Source of the DNA: Strigomonas culicis
Lineage: Eukaryota; Euglenozoa; Kinetoplastea; Trypanosomatida; Trypanosomatidae
NCBI GenBank assembly: GCA_000482145.1
Contig: AUXH01000328.1
Coordinates: forward strand, 1-21,294
Length of the DNA: 21,294 nucleotides
Direction of reading: 5' to 3'
Below the pieces are notes generated by a model. It worked only from the letters and a program-made list of their open reading frames with translations. It did no database searches and was not told the DNA's origin. Position 1 is the stretch's first letter. Each line of letters opens with the position of its first letter. A program made the position numbers and the translations under genes. Below, piece after piece: positions 7,054 to 12,448 of the stretch.

Positions 7054-9315
7054 ATGTCACTCGATGATATTATCATTTTGGGCACAATCCCTTCTTACAT
7101 TCTAGATCCCCTCGATGCCAAGCCCCCGCACGACCGTACCTCCGCGAAGCGCAGCGCGCCGCTTGTGACAATGCAGCTGGTGGACATAGAGGTGGTGCCC
7201 TCCGTGCCTGCGTCCGCCGCCGACCGGCCGAGGCAGGAAGAGGCGGGAGAGGCGCCCCACCACCGACTCCACGTGGGTGCGAACGCGCATGTGTGCTTCA
7301 CGACAACCACACAGACCGCCGCGCCGACGGCCGCGCGCGTGGACACGTACCGTGTAGATGTGCGGCACGTCGCTCACCCCTGCCGCGCGGCAGCCGCCAC
7401 CGGCAGGTGCGACGTCTCCTATCGCGTGGAGATGATCCCTGAGACGTGGCGCCGCATTGAAGCGCCGCCGCCGGTGGCGTCCGTTCCCACCGCGCCCGCG
7501 CCGGCTCCAAAGAACGACGAGAAGCACCACGCGCGTCCGGATGGTGCGACTGCGACTCCTGCGACCCCAGCTACGAGTGCGAGTGCTAGCGATAGGACGA
7601 AGCATGTGCCAGTAGAAGAGCACGCGGTGCCCGCTCCGACGCCCAGCGCGGCGGGGAAGCCGGCGATCCATGCACGGAGCGCGACAGCGCCAACCGCTAC
7701 CACCACCACCACCACCACCACCACTGCCGCGCCGCCTCTCTGCGTGCGTGAGAGCATCTTTGCGGGCCAGACCTTCGCGGCGCTGTACACGCTGGATGGC
7801 GAGGAGACGCTGCTGCAGGCCACGGGCCCCCCGGCGCGGCGGGCCGCCGCCGACATCGCCTTCTTCCTCCGGCAGCTCCTCCTCTGTCTGGCGACCGCGC
7901 CGCTCACGCTGTTGGGCGCGCAGCGGCACCTCGCGGCGGTGTACGCCACCGCGGCGCCGGCCCACCCCGCGATCGCGGCCATGCTGACTGAGCCCAACAG
8001 CGTGGACCTGCTGTATCTCATGCACCTTCTGGTGCGCCCGCCGCCGCCGGAGGCGCCTGGCGAGCGCACGCTGGAGGAGACGTACCGCGCGATGGTGGCG
8101 CAGCGCAGCGAGCTGCAGTCGCAGTACTACTTACAAGTCGACGACATCCTCGTCGAGCTGGAGCGGCTGCAGCACCACCCGGCGCACCCTTACGCCGCGA
8201 TCAGCCGGCGGGAGGTCTCCCGAGAGCAGCGGCAGCGCATCGCGAACCGCGCCTACGCCGCCTGCGCGCGCGAACTGGCGCGGCTGAAGGCGGACCTCTC
8301 TGTCGCCTCGCCGCCCCCCCGCCGGCCGCACGGGTCGCCACAGGAGGGGGCGGAGGCGCCGCGCGACTTGTTGGCGCGCTACGTGGCGCACCAACACCGG
8401 GTGATGCCGCTCGTCGACCCCGATGTGATCCTGCGGCACGGCGCCGCCCACCAACAGATGGAGTTGCCTCCCGCGGAGGAGCGGGGCGACTCCGCGAGCC
8501 GAAAGCGCAGCCGCTCGGAGGATGCGACGTCCGAGGAGGCGGAGGGGGTGCTGCTGGCAGCCGCGGCGGGCCCCGGCTCGCTGTACGAACGTCTCGCGGA
8601 CTGCACGGAGGTGCCGTGGCAGGACGGCAGCCTCGCACCGGCGGTGACGGCGCGGCTCTTCACCGCTGTGCCGTCCGCGCCGACCTCCGCGAGCGCGACG
8701 CCGACGCCGGCGGCGCCGTCCTCGGTGGAGGAGGGCAGCGTGGAGCAGGAGGGGCTGCACACCGTGTTTCTGTTGGAGCTGGAGCGGCTGCAGCTGCTGC
8801 TGGAGCGCGACGGGGTGCTCCGGCGCTGCTACCCGGAGGAGATCCGCGCCCTCGCGGCGTTCCTCACCGATGTGCAGCGGACAAGGGAGCCGGCGGCGGT
8901 GAGGGAGGCCGGCGCGCTGCGCGACACCGTGATCACCACGGCCGCGGTGTGCGCGCAGGTGCGCTACTACGCCGACGCGCTGCGCGCGCTCTATCGACAG
9001 ATGGACGACGTGTTGTGCCGCCACGCGGAGATGACCTCACGCGCGTACCAGTGGCTCGAGCGGCAGCACGTCGCGGTGTCCGATCTGCTGCCGGAGCTCA
9101 CCCAGCAGCAGGACCAGAAGGAATCGCCGGAGCTGCCGTGTACGAGCTGTACGCCGATCTTTCTGCAGGAGGCAGCGTGGTTCCTGCGGCAGCAGCTCGT
9201 GCCGCAGCGGCTGCTGGTGCGCCTCTACCGCTTCCTCCAGGAGGAGCTGCTGTATACAATAGAGCGGGATATGAGGGACTATCTGTGCCTGCGACAGCTT
9301 GGTATCTATGCCTGA
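7054..9315 (+). CDS. Uncharacterised protein with nuclear-signal-like patch and helical C-terminus
   Basis: I do not recognise this 753-aa protein. The first 45 residues are well ordered (SLDDIIILGTIPSYILDPLD). Next comes a compositionally biased Ala/Pro/Thr region (about 55-230) ending in a poly-Thr run encoded by an ACC repeat (7699-7724). From about residue 230 it appears folded and helix-rich, with recurring aromatic/Leu patterns such as YYLQVDDILVELERLQ and, later, FLLELERLQLLLERDG. A basic cluster SRKRSRSED (482-490) between the two helical blocks could be a nuclear localisation signal. The last 200 residues look like amphipathic helices, possibly coiled coil (YYADALRALYRQMDDVL; FLRQQLVPQRLLVRLYRFL). 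No catalytic motif, signal peptide or membrane segment is visible. Codon use matches its neighbours, so it is surely a real gene; its function is open. Confidence 0.88.
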   Translation: MSLDDIIILGTIPSYILDPLDAKPPHDRTSAKRSAPLVTMQLVDIEVVPSVPASAADRPRQEEAGEAPHHRLHVGANAHVCFTTTTQTAAPTAARVDTYRVDVRHVAHPCRAAAATGRCDVSYRVEMIPETWRRIEAPPPVASVPTAPAPAPKNDEKHHARPDGATATPATPATSASASDRTKHVPVEEHAVPAPTPSAAGKPAIHARSATAPTATTTTTTTTTAAPPLCVRESIFAGQTFAALYTLDGEETLLQATGPPARRAAADIAFFLRQLLLCLATAPLTLLGAQRHLAAVYATAAPAHPAIAAMLTEPNSVDLLYLMHLLVRPPPPEAPGERTLEETYRAMVAQRSELQSQYYLQVDDILVELERLQHHPAHPYAAISRREVSREQRQRIANRAYAACARELARLKADLSVASPPPRRPHGSPQEGAEAPRDLLARYVAHQHRVMPLVDPDVILRHGAAHQQMELPPAEERGDSASRKRSRSEDATSEEAEGVLLAAAAGPGSLYERLADCTEVPWQDGSLAPAVTARLFTAVPSAPTSASATPTPAAPSSVEEGSVEQEGLHTVFLLELERLQLLLERDGVLRRCYPEEIRALAAFLTDVQRTREPAAVREAGALRDTVITTAAVCAQVRYYADALRALYRQMDDVLCRHAEMTSRAYQWLERQHVAVSDLLPELTQQQDQKESPELPCTSCTPIFLQEAAWFLRQQLVPQRLLVRLYRFLQEELLYTIERDMRDYLCLRQLGIYA
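7699..7724 (+). repeat. (ACC)n repeat encoding poly-Thr within gene 3
   Basis: This trinucleotide repeat is read in the Thr frame and gives a run of nine Thr. It lies in the low-complexity linker of the protein and is a likely length-variable site. Confidence 0.9.
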
Positions 9316-9449
9316 CTCATCGATACCAACAATATAATAATTGTATACATAAAAAAAGAGTATTGTTATTGCCACTATTATTATTATTATTATTATCGTT
9401 TTTTTTTTCTCTTCACGTATGTGTATGTGTGCGTGCTGCGCTTCACGAA

Positions 9450-9498
9450 TTTTTCTTTCCCTCTCTCCCCCTCTCTCTCTTTCTTTTTTCCTTTTAAG
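9450..9498 (+). promoter_or_regulatory. Predicted spliced-leader acceptor for the N2227 methyltransferase gene
   Basis: A nearly pure C/T tract of over 40 bases ends at AG 9497-9498. This is the clearest acceptor signature in the window. It predicts a 173-nt leader with no ATG before 9672. Confidence 0.6.
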
Positions 9499-9597
9499 TT
9501 GAGCTAACAGTATTTAGTGGCATTCGTCTAACGGCGCTCGCTCTCCCCCACCTCGTGCTCTCTGTCCCTTCCGCAATCGTAGCAGACATTCTATCGC

Positions 9598-9625
9598 TAG
9601 TAGTAGTAGTAGTAGTGTAGCTCTC

Positions 9626-9656
<31 letters not shown>
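9598..9656 (+). repeat. Adjacent (TAG)n and (CA)n repeats in a predicted 5' UTR
   Basis: A TAG run (9598-9616) and a CA run (9625-9656) lie back to back. They end 15 bases before the start codon of gene 4, so both would be in the mature leader if the acceptor call is right. Confidence 0.9.
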
Positions 9657-9671
9657 GAGAAGTATAAAAGC

Positions 9672-11126
9672 ATGCCCGCTCCCACGAAGAAGGGTAGCGT
9701 GCCGCCCAAGAACATGTACCAGGGTGTGCCGCCGCCGCCGTACGGCAACCCGCAGACCGCCAAGGGCAACCAGCAGCAGCAGCAGCAGCAGCAGCAGCCA
9801 CCGCCGCCGGCACCCCCGGCCACCGGTGGCAACCCGCCGCCGCATGACGGCAAGCACGCGCACCACCAACACGCGCCACCGCCGCCGCAGCATGTGGACC
9901 CCTCGCGCGAGAAGGCGAAGGGCGACACCGATTCCTACTACCTGCCCAAGTACCACCCCCCCGCGCCCGCCCCTGGCGTCGAGATCGACGAGGACATGTT
10001 GGAGGACCACGTCAGCTTCCTGCGCACGGTGGCGGCCTTCCACCACTACCGCTCTCAGTCCGTTGCGGCGTGGGAGATGCGCAAGGCGAACTTCCTCAAG
10101 CTGCAGAGCCAGCACAAGAATGTGCTGTGCATCGACCTCGACGCGATGTTCAAGCTGTACGACGAATGCATCTGCCGCAACAGCGCCTTCTTTGAGAGCG
10201 TGTGCGAGGCGAGCCTGGAGCTTTTCATGAGCTACTGGCCGGACGGCACGACGATCGCGCGCGCGGATATCCCACCACCGACGGCGCTCGACATGGACAA
10301 GGTCTTCTCGACGCTGCGGCAGTTCGTGCGGGACTGGTCAGCGGAGGGGCTGCCGGAGCGCGAGTGCGTGTATAAGCCGGTGCTGGACTTCTTCGAGAAG
10401 ATGTATCCCACGCGCGACGCGCGGAGCGCGGTGAAGATCCTCATCCCCGGCGCCGGGCTCTGCCGGCTGAGCGTGGAGCTCGCGTACCGCGGCTTCTTTG
10501 CGCAGGCGAACGAGTTCAGCTATCACATGCTCATCGCGGGCCATTACATCCAGAACCACTGCTTCGAGTCCAAGCAGCACGTCATCTACCCCTACTGCGA
10601 CAACACGTGCAATCTCGTGAACCGGCTGGACCAGTTCGCGGAGGTCGCGATCCCGGACCTCTGCGCGGCGGAGGCGCTGGACGATCTGCGGGATCAGCAG
10701 CTCGAGTTTGGCGAGCTCTCCATGGTCGCGGGCGACTTCACGGAGGTCTACGCGAAGGAGCACCAGCAGCGCAGCTGGAACGCCGTCGCCACCGTCTTCT
10801 TCATCGACACGGCGCACAACATTATAGAGTACCTGCAGATCATCTATGACCTGCTCGTGCCGGGCGGCTACTGGGTGAACTGCGGGCCACTGCTGTACCA
10901 CTTCGCGGACAGCGCCGAGGACATGTCGATCGAGCTCTCCCTCGGTGAGCTCATCTCCGTCGCGCAGAAGATTGGCTTCGCAGTGTGCTGCCCGCCGAGC
11001 TTCATCGACACGACGTACACGAACAACCAGCGGAGCATGAAGCAGCTGGTGTACCGCTGCGCCTTCTTTGTGCTGCAGCGGCCGCTCGATGATGCCGCGC
11101 CGGCGGTAGCGGCGGCGACCGCGTAA
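9672..11126 (+). CDS. N2227 / carnosine N-methyltransferase-like SAM enzyme
   Basis: A 484-aa member of the N2227-like family, whose characterised animal member (CARNMT1) methylates carnosine to anserine. The substrate here is unknown. The conserved part starts near residue 110 (HVSFLRTVAAFHHYRSQS). It contains the SAM-binding loop ILIPGAGLCRLS (256-267), then E281 in ANEFSYHML, GDF (354-356), FFIDTAHN with D379 and H382, and GPLLYHF with H410. The end, YTNNQRSMKQLVYRCAFFV, is also family-like. All motifs occur in the usual order, so the enzyme should be active. The first 100 residues form an unusual Pro/Gln/His-rich extension with nine Gln encoded by a pure CAG run (9771-9797). No targeting signal is visible; I expect a soluble protein. 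The start is the first ATG after the predicted acceptor. The family call is secure; carnosine as substrate is not. Confidence 0.93.
   Translation: MPAPTKKGSVPPKNMYQGVPPPPYGNPQTAKGNQQQQQQQQQPPPPAPPATGGNPPPHDGKHAHHQHAPPPPQHVDPSREKAKGDTDSYYLPKYHPPAPAPGVEIDEDMLEDHVSFLRTVAAFHHYRSQSVAAWEMRKANFLKLQSQHKNVLCIDLDAMFKLYDECICRNSAFFESVCEASLELFMSYWPDGTTIARADIPPPTALDMDKVFSTLRQFVRDWSAEGLPERECVYKPVLDFFEKMYPTRDARSAVKILIPGAGLCRLSVELAYRGFFAQANEFSYHMLIAGHYIQNHCFESKQHVIYPYCDNTCNLVNRLDQFAEVAIPDLCAAEALDDLRDQQLEFGELSMVAGDFTEVYAKEHQQRSWNAVATVFFIDTAHNIIEYLQIIYDLLVPGGYWVNCGPLLYHFADSAEDMSIELSLGELISVAQKIGFAVCCPPSFIDTTYTNNQRSMKQLVYRCAFFVLQRPLDDAAPAVAAATA
9771..9797 (+). repeat. (CAG)9 repeat encoding poly-Gln
   Basis: Nine uninterrupted CAG codons lie in the N-terminal extension of the methyltransferase and are followed by a proline run. 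They encode nine Gln in the disordered tail, outside the catalytic domain. Confidence 0.95.
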
Positions 11127-12307
11127 GCATCTAGGAGAGTGCCACCGTGCAATACAGCGAGCTTCTGCTGCTGCTGTTTCTTCTTTCTTTCTTTATGATT
11201 TGTTTTTATGGTTGCGTTTGTTGTTAACCAATGCAGCAGACAGACAAATAAGCAAAAAACAAAAGAAAAAAAGAAGAAGGAAGAGAGAAGGAGAGATCTA
11301 CTTCATTGCCAACAAGATACATGAGAGAAAACAAACGAAAAGAGAAGGCATCAGAGAACAAAAGAATGAGAAGAAGAAAAAGAAGGATATACAAAAAAAA
11401 CTGTTTTTATGTGTCTCACACATACAGAAAAAAAAAATGATTTAACAAAAAAGCGTTTTCTTTTTGACTTGGAGTGGCGCATAAGTGCTTCCCTATTGTG
11501 TTTTTTTTTTCTTTCTTGTTAAAGTTAACTTGCATTTTTTTCTTGCTCGCTTGCTTTTTTAGTTTTTTTCTTCTTTTTTGTTTGCTTTTACTTCTCTTTC
11601 TCCTTTTCACCTCATCCCTTAGCACTACTGCACACAGTAAACACATCACAGCTACACATATATAGTATCATTTATACACAATGATAATAATACTCAGAAA
11701 GAAAAAAAAAGAAAGAAAGTAAAACATGGGTGCGTGTTTCACAGTTTTTATTATAAACATAAAAATCGAGAACAAAAAGATGCATTTGTCAGAAAGTAAT
11801 TTCTTGACGTGCATTATTATTATTATTACTTCATTATTTATATTGTTTCTTTCTTTTTTCCTTTGAGACCCTTTTTTACATTTTTTTTTGTTCACTTCTT
11901 CTTTTTTTATTTCTCTCCCTTTTGTCCTATCTTTAAGTAGTTGATGGTGGTGTCTCCGTACGTTTTTTTTTCTTGACTGTCTTTTCTCTCTCCACCTATC
12001 ATTATATATATGCGAACTGTATGTATGCGAAATCGTAAAGATGAAGCAAGCGCAAGAAAACAATGAGAAAGACTACTTTTTTTTATTGATAATAATAAAT
12101 AAACCAACATAAAAAAAATACAAATACGTAATACAACAAGAAAACAATTCCACTAGTTACACTTGAACATTTTATATGTTCCATTGTCATTGTTATATAT
12201 ATTAATTCTTCGTCGATCTGCACACGTTTATAAACCTATTCTATGTTACTCATTTTTGTTTTTACGAGTAAACAGGAAAAACATACAGTAAGACATTATT
12301 CCCTATG

Positions 12308-12364
12308 CTTCTCTCTCTCTCTCTCTCTCTCCTCATAACCTTTTTTTGATTTTTCTACACAAAG
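12308..12364 (+). promoter_or_regulatory. Predicted spliced-leader acceptor for gene 5, with (CT)n tract
   Basis: A CT repeat (12311-12331) and T-rich runs lead to the AG at 12363-12364. The leader would be 84 nt and free of ATG, and it consists largely of CAA-type sequence. Confidence 0.5.
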
Positions 12365-12369
12365 ACAAG

Positions 12370-12437
12370 CAACAACAACAAAAACGGACAATCAGAATCA
12401 TCTCCAATCAACAACAACAACAACAAAAACAACAAAA
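12370..12437 (+). repeat. CAA-rich leader of gene 5
   Basis: Two CAA runs (12370-12383 and 12408-12437) make up most of the predicted 5' UTR. They lie immediately before the ATG at 12449. Confidence 0.85.
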
Positions 12438-12448
12438 AACTATCACAA

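Larger units (their letters stand above)
9316..9671 (+). other. Intergenic region between genes 3 and 4
   Basis: It holds the gene 3 3' UTR with a TAT repeat (9376-9396) and a T10 tract. The strong C/T acceptor tract of gene 4 follows. The predicted gene 4 leader carries TAG and CA repeats. No other gene is visible. Confidence 0.85.
11127..12448 (+). other. Long non-coding spacer between genes 4 and 5
   Basis: At 1.3 kb this is the longest spacer in the window. About 11245-11445 is strongly purine-rich on the + strand. About 11490-11630 is strongly T/C-rich. The rest is AT-rich with an ATT repeat (11813-11828) and ends in a CT repeat and CAA runs before gene 5. Short open frames on both strands are Lys/Phe/Ile-rich products of this composition and do not look like genes. 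I found no tRNA-like fold or transposon. It may contain a long 3' UTR for gene 4 or a non-coding transcript. Confidence 0.8.

Noticed and set aside
11200..11445. Lys-rich + strand frame of 81 codons after gene 4
   Set aside because: It is simply the translation of the purine-rich tract and is not preceded by a convincing acceptor.
11668..12063. Minus-strand open frame (131 codons) in the long spacer
   Set aside because: Its Lys/Ile/Phe-rich composition comes from the AT-rich spacer, no start context or acceptor is visible on that strand, and codon use differs from the real genes.
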